Below, piece after piece: positions 7,854 to 16,938 of a stretch of 64,000 nucleotides of DNA; the first letter of the stretch is position 1; each line of letters starts with the position of its first letter. The DNA is from Anderseniella sp963698275 (GTDB lineage Bacteria > Pseudomonadota > Alphaproteobacteria > Rhizobiales > Aestuariivirgaceae): contig CAVOQE010000002.1 in NCBI GenBank assembly GCA_963698275.1, forward strand, positions 248,001 to 312,000. Direction: 5' to 3'. The translations under genes and the position numbers were made by a program. Under the pieces are notes generated by a model. The model was not told the origin of the DNA. It saw only the letters and a list, made by a program, of their open reading frames with translations, and did no database searches.

Positions 7854-8053
7854 TGATCGATAGTCGGTTGGGCACGTGAATTGCATAGCACATTTCGACA
7901 TGTTTTGGGTGTAAGCAGATCACAAAGCGGTTCATACTGACGCGGTTTGTTAATCATTTGTTGATTGTTCATCGCCGAGCATGGTGAAATGTAAAGATTC
8001 GGAGATTGCCGGTCTCGAACCCGATTGTTCCAGACTGTTTGAGTTTCAACTTG

Positions 8054-8070
8054 GCCTGACAGCGTCAGGC
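8054..8070. promoter_or_regulatory. Inverted repeat in the clpX leader
   Basis: GCCTGAC and GTCAGGC are separated by three bases and lie 32 bases upstream of the clpX ATG. The element could be a leader hairpin or an operator half-site pair; there is no T run, so a terminator is unlikely. The rest of 7854-8101 shows nothing I recognise. Confidence 0.3.
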
Positions 8071-8101
8071 GACGGTTCAATGATGGACCGAAGGAGTACA
8101 G

Positions 8102-9394
8102 ATGACAAAGTCCGGCGACGGTGAGTCCAAGAATACCCTGTATTGCTCATTCTGCGGCAAAAGCCAGCATGAAGTCCGCAAGCTGATAGCGGGACCAACC
8201 GTGTTCATCTGCGATGAATGCGTTGAGTTGTGCATGGATATCATTCGCGAAGAAAACAAGACTTCGCTGGTGAAGTCTCGTGACGGTGTACCGACACCGA
8301 CTGAGATTTGCACGGTGCTTGATGATTATGTCATCGGGCAGTTCCAGGCAAAGCGTGTGTTGTCGGTCGCTGTTCACAATCATTACAAGCGTCTGGCACA
8401 TGCAGCCAAGAACAATGATGTCGAACTGGCAAAGTCAAATATCCTGCTGGTCGGCCCGACCGGGTGCGGCAAGACATTGCTGGCGCAGACGCTGGCTCGA
8501 ATTATTGATGTGCCGTTCACGATGGCTGATGCAACCACTCTGACTGAAGCCGGTTATGTGGGCGAAGACGTCGAAAACATCATCCTCAAGCTCCTGCAGT
8601 CAGCCGACTATAATGTCGACAGGGCGCAGCGCGGTATCGTCTATATCGACGAGATCGACAAGATTTCACGCAAGTCCGACAATCCGTCCATCACACGTGA
8701 TGTGTCAGGTGAAGGTGTGCAGCAGGCTTTGCTGAAGATCATGGAGGGCACCGTTGCGTCGGTTCCGCCGCAAGGTGGCCGCAAGCATCCGCAGCAGGAG
8801 TTCCTGCAGGTTGATACCGCCAACATCCTGTTCATTTGCGGCGGCGCGTTTGCCGGACTTGACAAGATCATATCCTCACGCGGCAAGGGGGCCGGTATCG
8901 GCTTTGGCGCTGATGTGAAAGAGCCGGACGACAAGAAAACAGGTGAACTCCTGCGTGAACTGGAGCCGGAGGATTTGCTGAAATTTGGCCTGATCCCCGA
9001 GTTCGTAGGCCGTTTGCCGGTTATCGCGACGCTTGAGGATCTGGACGAATCTGCCTTGGTCGAGATTCTGTCTGAGCCGAAAAATGCTCTTGTGAAGCAG
9101 TACCAGCGCCTGTTTGAAATGGAAGATGTCAATCTCAACATCACCGACGATGCCTTGTCTGCAATCGCTGTAAAGGCGATCCATCGCAAGACCGGCGCAC
9201 GCGGCCTTCGGTCCATCATGGAGGGTATCCTGCTTGATACCATGTATGACCTGCCGGGAATGGATGGTGTAGAAGAAGTGGTGATTTCAGCCGAAGTCGT
9301 AACCGGTGAGGCCAAGCCATTGATGATCTATTCAGACAAGGACAAGAGCGTGAAGCCCAAGTCGAAAGTTGCAAGCGGACCGGGCAGCGCCTGA
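8102..9394 (+). CDS. clpX: ATP-dependent Clp protease ATP-binding subunit ClpX
   Basis: The AAA+ unfoldase that feeds substrates to ClpP; in this class it also drives regulated turnover of cell-cycle proteins. It has 430 residues. The N-terminal zinc-binding domain has Cys15, Cys18, Cys37 and Cys40 (YCSFCGK, FICDECVELC). Walker A GPTGCGKT is at 118-125 and Walker B VYIDEID at about 180-186; the ClpP-docking IGF-type loop is visible as GIGFGADV, and sensor 2 as TGARGLRSI. The ATG at 8102 has AAGGAGTA just upstream. A clear terminator follows at 9422. Confidence 0.98.
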   Translation: MTKSGDGESKNTLYCSFCGKSQHEVRKLIAGPTVFICDECVELCMDIIREENKTSLVKSRDGVPTPTEICTVLDDYVIGQFQAKRVLSVAVHNHYKRLAHAAKNNDVELAKSNILLVGPTGCGKTLLAQTLARIIDVPFTMADATTLTEAGYVGEDVENIILKLLQSADYNVDRAQRGIVYIDEIDKISRKSDNPSITRDVSGEGVQQALLKIMEGTVASVPPQGGRKHPQQEFLQVDTANILFICGGAFAGLDKIISSRGKGAGIGFGADVKEPDDKKTGELLRELEPEDLLKFGLIPEFVGRLPVIATLEDLDESALVEILSEPKNALVKQYQRLFEMEDVNLNITDDALSAIAVKAIHRKTGARGLRSIMEGILLDTMYDLPGMDGVEEVVISAEVVTGEAKPLMIYSDKDKSVKPKSKVASGPGSA

Positions 9395-9421
9395 CGCCAG
9401 ATTTGCATACACATGGATTTT

Positions 9422-9456
9422 AAACCCGGTCAGTGTGAATCTGACCGGGTTTTTTC
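9422..9456 (+). terminator. Rho-independent terminator after clpX
   Basis: AACCCGGTCAG pairs with CTGACCGGGTT around the loop TGTGAAT and is followed by a T run. It overlaps the last codons of the convergent glycosyltransferase gene, whose stop is at 9430. Confidence 0.85.
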
Positions 9457-10149
9457 ATGTCGGGCAGTCAGCGCAGTGCGCAGGATTGTCCAGATGATGG
9501 CATGACCCGCCAGGATGGTGCCGCGCACCGTGCCGGAGATTTTTGAAACACCGATCCGGTTGAAATAGCTGACCGGAACTTCGCGCCAGCGCAATCCATG
9601 CAAGATCGCCTTGATCTGCATTTCCACGGTCCATCCGAAGGCGCGGTCTTGCATGCGGATCTCCGCCAGGCTGTGCGCGGTAATGGCCCGATACGGCCCC
9701 AGATCGGTGTATCTGACACCCCAGAACAACCGGATCAGGGTGCAGGCAAGCCAGTTTCCCCAGCGCTGCTGCGGGGCAAGCGAACCGGCTTCGGCTGAGC
9801 CCAGTGTTCGCGAGCCGATTATCATGTCGGCCAGGCCTGCGGTGATCGGATCGACCAGCAAGTGCATTTCACACCCACGGTCTGAATAATCGCCATCCAT
9901 GAAAACGATGATGTCATGATCTGTCACGGCTTCGATACCGCGCAGGCACGCGGCTCCGTAGCCTGCCTGCGGCTCGTGCACGACATGTGCGCCGTGCGCC
10001 TTGGCAATCTCAGCCGTGCCGTCACTGGACGCGTTGTCCGCGACAATGGTTTTATCCACCCAGTCCGGCACTTCGCTGATGACCTTGCCTATGGCGCCTG
10101 CTTCGTCGAAGGCGGGAATGATTACGGCTATTTTCCTTCCGTGCCGCAT
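9430..10149 (-). CDS. Family 2 glycosyltransferase (polyprenyl-phosphate hexose synthase-like)
   Basis: A 239-residue cytoplasmic-face enzyme that likely moves a sugar from a nucleotide donor to a lipid phosphate. The GT-A fold is clear: IAVIIPAFDEAGAIGKV at residues 7-23, ADNASSDGT near 41, and FMDGDYSD near 90 with the metal-binding acidic residues. GSRTLGSAEAGSLAPQQRWGN (as GSRTLGS then PQQRWGN) and DLGPYRAI are typical of the DPM1/DPG-synthase-like branch. There is no C-terminal membrane pair. Its ATG at 10149 overlaps the TGA of the upstream membrane glycosyltransferase (TGATG), so the two are translationally coupled, which fits a lipid-sugar maker and a membrane user of that lipid-sugar. 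Confidence 0.87.
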   Translation of the reverse strand: MRHGRKIAVIIPAFDEAGAIGKVISEVPDWVDKTIVADNASSDGTAEIAKAHGAHVVHEPQAGYGAACLRGIEAVTDHDIIVFMDGDYSDRGCEMHLLVDPITAGLADMIIGSRTLGSAEAGSLAPQQRWGNWLACTLIRLFWGVRYTDLGPYRAITAHSLAEIRMQDRAFGWTVEMQIKAILHGLRWREVPVSYFNRIGVSKISGTVRGTILAGHAIIWTILRTALTARHEKTRSDSH

Positions 10150-11600
10150 CAGGTTGCCTTCTTGGCAGTGCGGGTGACCGGGTCCGGCTGCCTGCCTGTC
10201 CACCAGTCGAAGCCAAGCACAAACCAGACCGGCAGCCACATGGCCCAGATCAGACCAAGCATCCAGGTCTCATCGACATCGACAGCTGTCAGTTTGAAGA
10301 AAGCATAATAGAGCGGAAACATCAGCGTTATGAGCAGCAGGCCGCGATAGGGAAAAATGCACAGGAACGGTGCAATCCAGATGAAATACCATGGCAGTTG
10401 AACTGGTGAAAGCAGCAGCATGGCGGCCGCGGCGACCAGAAAACGGTGAACCGTATCTGACGGGCCGGCGACGGGTTTCCGGTTGCTCAACAACACTGCT
10501 GCCGCAATGAACGCCACCGCCATCAACCGGGCCAGGCTGCCCGGATCGAGCAGGAGTTGAGGTATCAGGTTTGCCGCGGCGGTAAAGATCAGGAAGGAGG
10601 CTGAAATACGTTCCCATCCGGTTGAAAAGGTCACGAAGCCCGATGACTGGTCAAATTGCGCAGCGATTATGGGCCAGTAAAAAGCCAGAACAAGCAGCCC
10701 GGCAAGCGCTATGGCCGCCGTCAATCTGGCCGGCTGTTGTAACAGGGGCCGCCAGATGGCCGGCAGGATCAGGACCGGCCAGACCTTTGCCGCAACTGCC
10801 AGTGCCGCGATACCGCTTGCAGCAACAGGCCGTGCCTTGACACAGACAACCAGGGCGGCCAGCAGCGGCACCAGCAGCACCGGTTCCATGTGCGCTGAGT
10901 TCATGATCTCCTTGATGACGATCGGGTTCCACCAATACAGGCACGACCAGATAAGCGGTCTGTTGAGTGATGACAAAAGCCACAGGACCAGGCCCAGTGT
11001 GACCAGTTCCAGCAGCAACAGCACGCCCCGCCAGGCCTCCAGGGAAAACGGTTTTATCATGTACGCCAAAGCAAAGGCTGCCTGGGGCAACGCCGGATAG
11101 ATTGAACGAAGCTCGCCATAATTGATCCGCTCCAGCACCGGACCGGCCTGTGCCTTCAACATGACAATGGTCGGGTCGGCAACGCCACCATCGAGGATTG
11201 TCTGCGGACTGTAGGCCCAGGGACTGATCCCGTGGGCGGTCAGGGCGCCGTCCCAGAAATATCGATAGTAGTCATTTTCCTGTACGGGAACGGAGCCAAA
11301 AAAGACGACGCGCATGGCCAGGCCAAAAACGATCATAAGCATCAACAGGGATAGCGGGGATGGCGCGGTCAGGCTGCGCGGCACCAGAAACCATGCAACG
11401 GCCAGGAAGACAGCGCCGGCAATCATGTAACCTGCAACAAACAGGAAAATTGGGCGGTCGGCCACTTTAAGCTCGTAAGCGAACTGTGAGCTGGCGGCAG
11501 CAAGAACAAGGGCGCAGCACAGAAGCGCTGCGCCCGAGAGAATCCAGAATTTGAATACAGACCGGTCATCGGGTTTGAGAGACCAGCTTTGTCTTGTCAT
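10149..11600 (-). CDS. Multi-spanning GT-C-type (DUF2029/mannosyltransferase-like) glycosyltransferase
   Basis: A 483-residue membrane protein with around ten to twelve hydrophobic spans. After the first spans comes FFGSVPVQENDYYRYFWDG, whose acidic/aromatic loop matches the catalytic D/E-containing first loop of GT-C enzymes that use polyprenyl-phosphate sugars; SPWAYSP and YWWNPIVIKE follow. It probably transfers a sugar on the periplasmic side, using the lipid donor made by the coupled GT2 gene. The start at 11600 (MTRQSWSLKPDDR) has a GGGAAA site upstream; the frame continues to 11972, but that extension is the antisense of the small lysine-tailed gene and is not credible. The acceptor is unknown. 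Confidence 0.8.
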   Translation of the reverse strand: MTRQSWSLKPDDRSVFKFWILSGAALLCCALVLAAASSQFAYELKVADRPIFLFVAGYMIAGAVFLAVAWFLVPRSLTAPSPLSLLMLMIVFGLAMRVVFFGSVPVQENDYYRYFWDGALTAHGISPWAYSPQTILDGGVADPTIVMLKAQAGPVLERINYGELRSIYPALPQAAFALAYMIKPFSLEAWRGVLLLLELVTLGLVLWLLSSLNRPLIWSCLYWWNPIVIKEIMNSAHMEPVLLVPLLAALVVCVKARPVAASGIAALAVAAKVWPVLILPAIWRPLLQQPARLTAAIALAGLLVLAFYWPIIAAQFDQSSGFVTFSTGWERISASFLIFTAAANLIPQLLLDPGSLARLMAVAFIAAAVLLSNRKPVAGPSDTVHRFLVAAAAMLLLSPVQLPWYFIWIAPFLCIFPYRGLLLITLMFPLYYAFFKLTAVDVDETWMLGLIWAMWLPVWFVLGFDWWTGRQPDPVTRTAKKAT

Positions 11601-11700
11601 CAGTGTATTTCCCGCAAAAGCGGCTACAGGATTTGCGAAAAACAGATGTGCGACAAACGGATAGGCCTGAGATCTGATCCAGTCAAAACCGTTGTCGCCT

Positions 11701-11928
11701 CTAGCTGCCCTTGCCGGCGGGATAACGGGTCTTCTTTTTCTTTTTCTTTTTCTTCTTTTGGGTTGTCGCAATTTTCGTTGTGGCAACGGATTTTTCGAGT
11801 TTTTGTTCGCTGACACCGGAACCACTGGAGACCGCCGCGGCAACAGGTGTTGCAACAATTGCGATCGCGCCGATGAGGGCAATTGCAATAGCGCCGAAAG
11901 CGGCATTGGCAGTTTGAATTTTGCGCAT
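11701..11928 (-). CDS. Small exported protein with a polylysine tail
   Basis: A 75-residue protein I do not recognise. The N-terminal part (residues 1-32, MRKIQTANAAFGAIAIALIG then AIAIVATPVAAA) reads as a signal peptide with an AxA cleavage site. The mature part is about 43 residues: a Ser/Gly stretch, EKSVATTKIATTQ, nine consecutive lysines and TRYPAGKGS. A very good ribosome site (AAGGAG) lies six bases before the ATG, which argues that it is translated. It is about 100 bases upstream of the GT-C gene in the same direction and may head that operon. The tail would bind nucleic acid or anionic surface polymers; this is inference from charge alone. Confidence 0.6.
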   Translation of the reverse strand: MRKIQTANAAFGAIAIALIGAIAIVATPVAAAVSSGSGVSEQKLEKSVATTKIATTQKKKKKKKKKTRYPAGKGS

Positions 11929-12145
11929 CTAGAACTCCTTAACACGTGGGAAGCAATTTGTTCAGTGTCCAAGGTAACAAGTTCTGCTGATTTCGGAATT
12001 CAACTCGGTTCACGAATTCATTATTGATATCGCCATTTTGCTCTCACGAAGTTCACCTAGGCTGTGAGCCTTGTGATTGGAAGTACGACCGGTTGGCCGG
12101 TAACCTGGCAGCCAGATTGAAACGATATTCAGGAACCGATGTCCC

Positions 12146-12979
12146 ATGCCCCCACATGCTGGAATGATGATGCGGATCATTGCCCTCCTGACCGTCTGGC
12201 TGGTGGTTTCAGGTTTTGGTTTTTCTTCAAAGGCGCCGCAAGCCTGGGAAGACTGGGCGCAAAGCAACCCGCAGGACATCAGGGTGATTGACCACGGCGA
12301 ATGGACTGCTCTGCTGAAAAAATACGTAAAACCGGTCAGGGCAGGGCTCAACACATTCGCCTACGGCAAAGTGACGGCGGGCGATAAAGCCGCACTGCAA
12401 GACTATATCGGATCTCTCGAGGCCATTGAGGTGACCGGTTACAACAAGAACGAGCAACTGGCATACTGGATAAACCTCTACAATGCCGTGACGATCAGGG
12501 TTGTACTGGATCATTATCCGGTCAAGACAATCCGGGATATTGATATTTCAGGGTTCCTCAAGAACGGGCCATGGCAGAAGGAGCTTGTAACGGTTGAAGA
12601 TACACCATTGACGCTGGACGACATTGAACACGCTATTCTGCGTCCGATCTGGAAGGATCCGCGCATCCATTACGGGGTCAATTGTGCATCAGTTGGTTGC
12701 CCCAACCTTCAGGTGTCAGCATTTACCGGCAAGACCGCCTCCGCGCAACTTGACGCCGGTGCTAACGCATACGTCAACTCAACCCGGGGTGTCGAAGTCA
12801 ACCAGCGCGGCAAGGTGTCGGTTTCTTCGATCTACTCCTGGTTTGCTCATGATTTCGGCAATTCGGAAACCGGTGTGATGCAGCATCTTCTCAAGTTCGC
12901 CAACCCTGATCTGGCAGAAAAGCTGACCAGAGCCGGACGCATTTCGGACACTCATTACGACTGGTCGTTGAACGAGTAA
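12146..12979 (+). CDS. DUF547 domain protein, exported
   Basis: A 277-residue protein with an N-terminal hydrophobic leader (MMMRIIALLTVWLVVSGFGF) and a DUF547 domain over most of the rest. The family motifs are seen: LAYWINLYNAVTIRVVLDHYP near residue 110 (as LAYWINLYNA, then VVLDHYP), LTLDDIEHAILRP near 155, and HYGVNCASVGCPNL near 175 with paired cysteines. The domain resembles a papain-like/transglutaminase-related fold in some predictions, but no activity is established. The ATG at 12146 has AGGAA upstream; ATGs at 12164-12170 would place the hydrophobic leader at the very N-terminus and are equally plausible. It stands alone between divergent and same-strand neighbours. Confidence 0.82.
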   Translation: MPPHAGMMMRIIALLTVWLVVSGFGFSSKAPQAWEDWAQSNPQDIRVIDHGEWTALLKKYVKPVRAGLNTFAYGKVTAGDKAALQDYIGSLEAIEVTGYNKNEQLAYWINLYNAVTIRVVLDHYPVKTIRDIDISGFLKNGPWQKELVTVEDTPLTLDDIEHAILRPIWKDPRIHYGVNCASVGCPNLQVSAFTGKTASAQLDAGANAYVNSTRGVEVNQRGKVSVSSIYSWFAHDFGNSETGVMQHLLKFANPDLAEKLTRAGRISDTHYDWSLNE

Positions 12980-13131
12980 TAGCCCGCAGTTCCGGCTTCG
13001 GGTGCCAAAAAACCTGGTTATGGGTGCTAGAATGGCCTTCCATTGGCCTTATTCCTGTGGCACACAAGAATCTATCTGGGAGATTCTTTTCCTTTCAGAT
13101 CAGAGGGTTTGATGAATGTGGGGTTATAGGG

Positions 13132-13668
13132 TTGCGTAAATCAACAACATTGGCGGCTGTCGCCATGCTGTCACTTGTAAGTGGCTGCGCGACGGATATT
13201 GGCAGTTTCACGTCGAGTGATCCCGCGCCGGTAACAACAGCTTCGACGGTTCCACAACAGCAGGTTGCAACCAACCAGCCGCAATACGGTCAACCGCCGC
13301 GGATACCACCTCCTGGACAGGCAACATTCGCGCCGGCTCCGAAACCCGGGGCAGGCGGTCTGACCACGGGCTCATATTCACCGGCTCCGGCTGGCCGGAG
13401 ACTGTCGCAACCGGAACTGTTGTCAATGCTGGCAGGCAAGTCCATTGTGGTCGCGGACGGTCGCAGGCTCGAATATGGCCCATCCGGTTCGTATCAGGAA
13501 ACCCGCAACGGACAGGCAATCGCGGTGGGCACTTACCAGATTCGTGACGTTTCGGTGTGCGTACAATTCACAACCGGGCTGACCAGGTGCGACAGCTTTG
13601 TGCAGGATGGCAACCAGTTGTTCGTGGAAGACCGCAACGGCCAACGGCTACCCGCCCAGGTTGGTTGA
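13132..13668 (+). CDS. Predicted outer-membrane lipoprotein, uncharacterised
   Basis: A 178-residue protein started at TTG 13132, which gives MRKSTTLAAVAMLSLVSGC with a lipobox VSGC and lipidated Cys19. The frame runs back to 13024, but nothing there looks coding and no ATG is available. After the cysteine comes a low-complexity Pro/Gln/Thr linker of about 70 residues (VPQQQVATNQPQYGQPPRIP), then a compact C-terminal domain with LSMLAGKSIV, GRRLEYGPSGSYQETRNG and VCVQFTTGLTRCDSF, containing two cysteines that could pair. I do not recognise the domain with certainty; it resembles small beta-rich domains of alphaproteobacterial envelope proteins. The TTG start and weak ribosome site lower confidence in the exact start. 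Confidence 0.65.
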   Translation: MRKSTTLAAVAMLSLVSGCATDIGSFTSSDPAPVTTASTVPQQQVATNQPQYGQPPRIPPPGQATFAPAPKPGAGGLTTGSYSPAPAGRRLSQPELLSMLAGKSIVVADGRRLEYGPSGSYQETRNGQAIAVGTYQIRDVSVCVQFTTGLTRCDSFVQDGNQLFVEDRNGQRLPAQVG

Positions 13669-14074
13669 TACCTGCAGCAATACGAGGTTAGCGCGCCTTG
13701 AACCTTGCTGGAAAACTTTCGAGACAACCAGGTTTGTGGTTCCTGGCTGATTAAACCGGAGGATGTCCTGATCAGGGTGCTTGTTAGCCTGACTCAGTTG
13801 ACGCTGGCAGCATTGTTCAGTTTTGTCGGGGGTGTTGATAATTACGCACTTGAATCTGGCGCTGTCCACAGCCATTTACCAACAGACATCGACGGTGCTG
13901 CAAGCATGCAACGAATCGTGCCTAAGTAGCGTCAGTATTTGCTGGAAAGCGGCGTATCCGGTGCATCTGCGGGCAATTCACAAGTCCGGTAGCGTTGGTT
14001 CAGCGTTAACAATTCCAGCACATGATTGAAAAAAGGCCCCTCGGCCGCTTCGGGTTCTACCGAAAGGACATTGA
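13669..14074. other. 406-bp gene-free gap upstream of lon
   Basis: No credible gene is seen. At 13731-13773 there is GGTTT...AAACC followed by GATGTCCTGATC, which looks like a decayed copy of the palindrome-plus-CCTGATC repeat described at 4139 and 5794. The rest probably holds the lon promoter; I could not pick a convincing -35/-10 pair or a heat-shock promoter by eye. Confidence 0.4.
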
Positions 14075-16501
14075 ATGACTAAAAAGAAAACAGCCACGAT
14101 CGAGGACGTTTTCGCAGTCTTGCCGCTGCGTGACATTGTTGTGTTTCCACACATGATTGTGCCCTTGTTTGTAGGGCGCGAAAAGTCGATTGCTGCCCTT
14201 GAAGAAGTGATGCGCGAGGACAAGCGGATACTGCTGGTTGCCCAGAAAAACGCATCCGATGACGATCCAACCTCTGATCAGATGTACGAAGTGGGTACAA
14301 TCGGCTCAATTCTGCAGTTGCTGAAACTGCCTGACGGTACGGTCAAGGTTTTGGTCGAAGGCCTGGAACGGGCGCAGATCGTGTCATACACGGACCGCGC
14401 TGATTTCTTCGAGGCCAAGGCAAGTACAATTGATGGTTCCGATGCCGATGGCGGGGAAACCGAAGCGCTTGCCCGCACCGCTGTTACGCAGTTTGAGAGC
14501 TATGTAAAGCTGAACAAGAAGGTGCCGCAGGAAGCGGTGTCATCGATCACCCAGATCGACGATTATGCCAAACTTGCCGACAGCATCGCAGCGCATCTCG
14601 CCATCAAGATCTCTGAAAAGCAGGAGCTGTTGGAAACCGCTTCCGTCGCCCGTCGCCTTGAAAAGGTATACGGCCTGATGGAGAGCGAGATTTCAGTGCT
14701 GCAGGTCGAAAAGCGTATTCGCTCGCGCGTCAAGCGTCAGATGGAGAAGACCCAGCGCGAATATTATCTCAACGAACAGATGAAGGCGATCCAGAAGGAA
14801 CTCGGCGATGGTGATGACCATGACGAGATGGCCGAACTGGAACAGCGCATTACCAAGACAAAATTGTCCAAGGAAGCCCGTGAAAAGGCCAACGCGGAAA
14901 TGAAAAAGCTCAAGCAGATGTCTCCGATGTCTGCAGAAGCCACGGTCGTGCGCAACTATCTGGACTGGTTGCTGTCCATACCGTGGAGCAAGAAGTCCCG
15001 CGTGAAAAACGACCTTGCGCAAGCCGAGGCCGTGCTTGAGTCGGATCACTACGGCCTGGAGAAGGTCAAGGAACGCATTGTCGAGTATCTGGCAGTACAG
15101 GCACGCGCCAACAAGCTGCGCGGGCCGATTCTGTGCCTGGTCGGTCCTCCCGGCGTCGGCAAGACCTCATTGGCCAAGTCAATCGCCAAGGCAACCGGCC
15201 GCGAATACGTGCGCATGTCGCTCGGCGGTGTGCGCGATGAAGCGGAAATCCGCGGTCATCGGCGCACCTATATCGGATCGATGCCCGGCAAGGTCATCCA
15301 GTCGATGAAAAAGGCCAAAAAATCCAACCCGCTTTTCCTGCTTGATGAGATCGACAAGATGGGTATGGATTTCCGTGGCGACCCGTCGTCTGCATTGCTG
15401 GAGGTTCTCGATCCCGAGCAGAATTCAACCTTCATGGACCACTACCTGGAAGTTGAATACGACCTGTCGAACGTCATGTTCGTGACCACGGCCAATTCGC
15501 TGAACATCCCGGGGCCGCTGATGGATCGCATGGAAATCATTCGTATTGCCGGGTACACCGAAGACGAGAAATTCGAGATCGCCCGCCGCCACCTGTTGTC
15601 GAAAGCGCTTGAGAATCACGGGCTCGACAAGACCGAATTCGAGCTCACCGATGACGGTTTGACGGAAGTCGTGCGTCGTTACACCCGCGAAGCCGGCGTG
15701 CGTAACCTGGAGCGTGAACTGAATACGCTTTGCCGCAAGGCGGTGAAGGAAATCGTTCTCGCCAAGGGTGCCAAAAAGAAGGTCAAGGTGACAGCCAAGA
15801 ACATGGCCGATTTCCTGGGCGTCCAGAAATATCGCTATGGCATGGCCGAAATGGAAGATCAGATCGGTGTCGTTACCGGGCTTGCATGGACAGAAGTGGG
15901 CGGCGAGTTGCTGACCATCGAGGCTGTGATGATGCCCGGCAAGGGCAAGATGACCGTGACCGGCAACCTTCGCGATGTGATGAAGGAATCGATTTCGGCT
16001 GCATCATCCTATGTCCGCTCGCGGTCGACGGAAATTGGTGTCAAACCACCGGTGTTCGACAAGAAGGACATTCACGTGCACGTGCCTGAAGGTGCAACAC
16101 CGAAAGACGGACCGTCCGCCGGTGTCGCCATGGTGACGGCCATTACATCGGTTTTGACCGGCATCCCAATCAGGCGGGAAGTGGCCATGACGGGCGAAAT
16201 CACGCTGCGTGGCCGGGTCTTGCCGATCGGTGGGCTTAAGGAGAAGTTGCTCGCAGCTCTGCGCGGCGGCATTACCAAGGTGCTCATCCCGGAAGAAAAT
16301 GCCAAGGATCTGGCCGATATTCCGGATAATGTGAAAAACGGCCTGGAGATCGTTCCGGTGTCTCATGCTGATGAAGTGCTCAAGCATGCGCTTGTATCGT
16401 TGCCTGAGGCCATTGAGTGGGACGAGGCGGCTGAAGAGGCCGCTGCCAAAGCTGCAGCCGATGCGGCAAAGGCATCCGGTGAAAGCGTAACGGCTCACTG
16501 A
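14075..16501 (+). CDS. lon: ATP-dependent Lon protease
   Basis: A homohexameric AAA+ serine protease of 808 residues, the typical length for LonA. The N-terminal substrate-binding domain opens with VLPLRDIVVFPHMIVPLFVGR (seen as LPLRDIVVFPHM); a coiled region spans roughly 200-280 (LNEQMKAIQKELGDGDD). Walker A GPPGVGKT is at 357-364 and Walker B FLLDEIDK near 421. The protease domain carries the Ser-Lys dyad: Ser681 in PKDGPSAGVAM and Lys724 in GGLKEKLLAA. The C-terminus ends in an alanine-rich acidic tail (EAAEEAAAKAAADAAKASG) longer than in E. coli. The ATG at 14075 has GAAAGGA ten bases upstream. A strong terminator follows. Confidence 0.98.
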   Translation: MTKKKTATIEDVFAVLPLRDIVVFPHMIVPLFVGREKSIAALEEVMREDKRILLVAQKNASDDDPTSDQMYEVGTIGSILQLLKLPDGTVKVLVEGLERAQIVSYTDRADFFEAKASTIDGSDADGGETEALARTAVTQFESYVKLNKKVPQEAVSSITQIDDYAKLADSIAAHLAIKISEKQELLETASVARRLEKVYGLMESEISVLQVEKRIRSRVKRQMEKTQREYYLNEQMKAIQKELGDGDDHDEMAELEQRITKTKLSKEAREKANAEMKKLKQMSPMSAEATVVRNYLDWLLSIPWSKKSRVKNDLAQAEAVLESDHYGLEKVKERIVEYLAVQARANKLRGPILCLVGPPGVGKTSLAKSIAKATGREYVRMSLGGVRDEAEIRGHRRTYIGSMPGKVIQSMKKAKKSNPLFLLDEIDKMGMDFRGDPSSALLEVLDPEQNSTFMDHYLEVEYDLSNVMFVTTANSLNIPGPLMDRMEIIRIAGYTEDEKFEIARRHLLSKALENHGLDKTEFELTDDGLTEVVRRYTREAGVRNLERELNTLCRKAVKEIVLAKGAKKKVKVTAKNMADFLGVQKYRYGMAEMEDQIGVVTGLAWTEVGGELLTIEAVMMPGKGKMTVTGNLRDVMKESISAASSYVRSRSTEIGVKPPVFDKKDIHVHVPEGATPKDGPSAGVAMVTAITSVLTGIPIRREVAMTGEITLRGRVLPIGGLKEKLLAALRGGITKVLIPEENAKDLADIPDNVKNGLEIVPVSHADEVLKHALVSLPEAIEWDEAAEEAAAKAAADAAKASGESVTAH

Positions 16502-16556
16502 CTTCCGGTCGCGGATTTTTTTGTCCGCTACTTTCATGCACCACAGTGCAATCCAG

Positions 16557-16587
16557 GGCGCGATCAGATTTTCTGATCGCGCCTTTT
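16557..16587 (+). terminator. Rho-independent terminator after lon
   Basis: GGCGCGATCAGA (16557-16568) and TCTGATCGCGCC (16572-16583) form a perfect 12-base stem with a three-base loop, followed by TTTT. Confidence 0.85.
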
Positions 16588-16938
16588 GATTGCCGGTGTC
16601 GGGGTGGCCACTCGGCTTGGTTGTAGAGCGGTTGCTGGCGAACGACCCGACTGTACCGAGGGGGCCGGATCGACGGCAAAAGGACTGGTTGGTGTTGTCC
16701 AAAATGGTTTGAAATCAAGGAGTTCTGCGAATCAAATTTGTCAAAAATGCGCAAATCCCAGTTTTTGGCCAAATCCAGCCATAAAACTGCGCATCAATAA
16801 GTGCATGTAAACATGATGGTTTTTCAGGCAATTGCGCATGGCTCTTGCATTAATTGGCTGAAATCCGCGACTTTCAATACACGAGGCGTTCGTACTTGAG
16901 TATCCATTGTCGGAAATCTGGTGAAAGGATCCATTCAC
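16588..16938. other. 351-bp gene-free gap upstream of hupB
   Basis: No gene or RNA that I recognise. The stretch becomes AT-rich toward the hupB side (from about 16720 to 16880), consistent with a strong promoter region, but no single -35/-10 pair stands out. A GAAAGGA ribosome site ends it. Confidence 0.4.

Noticed and set aside
11601..11972. Arg/Lys-rich 124-residue N-terminal extension of the GT-C glycosyltransferase frame
   Set aside because: It is the out-of-frame reading of the small lysine-tailed gene on the same strand; a proper start with ribosome site exists at 11600.
16004..16702. 232-residue frame antisense to lon
   Set aside because: It lies opposite highly conserved lon codons and lacks a recognisable protein; it is a shadow of the GC-biased codon pattern.
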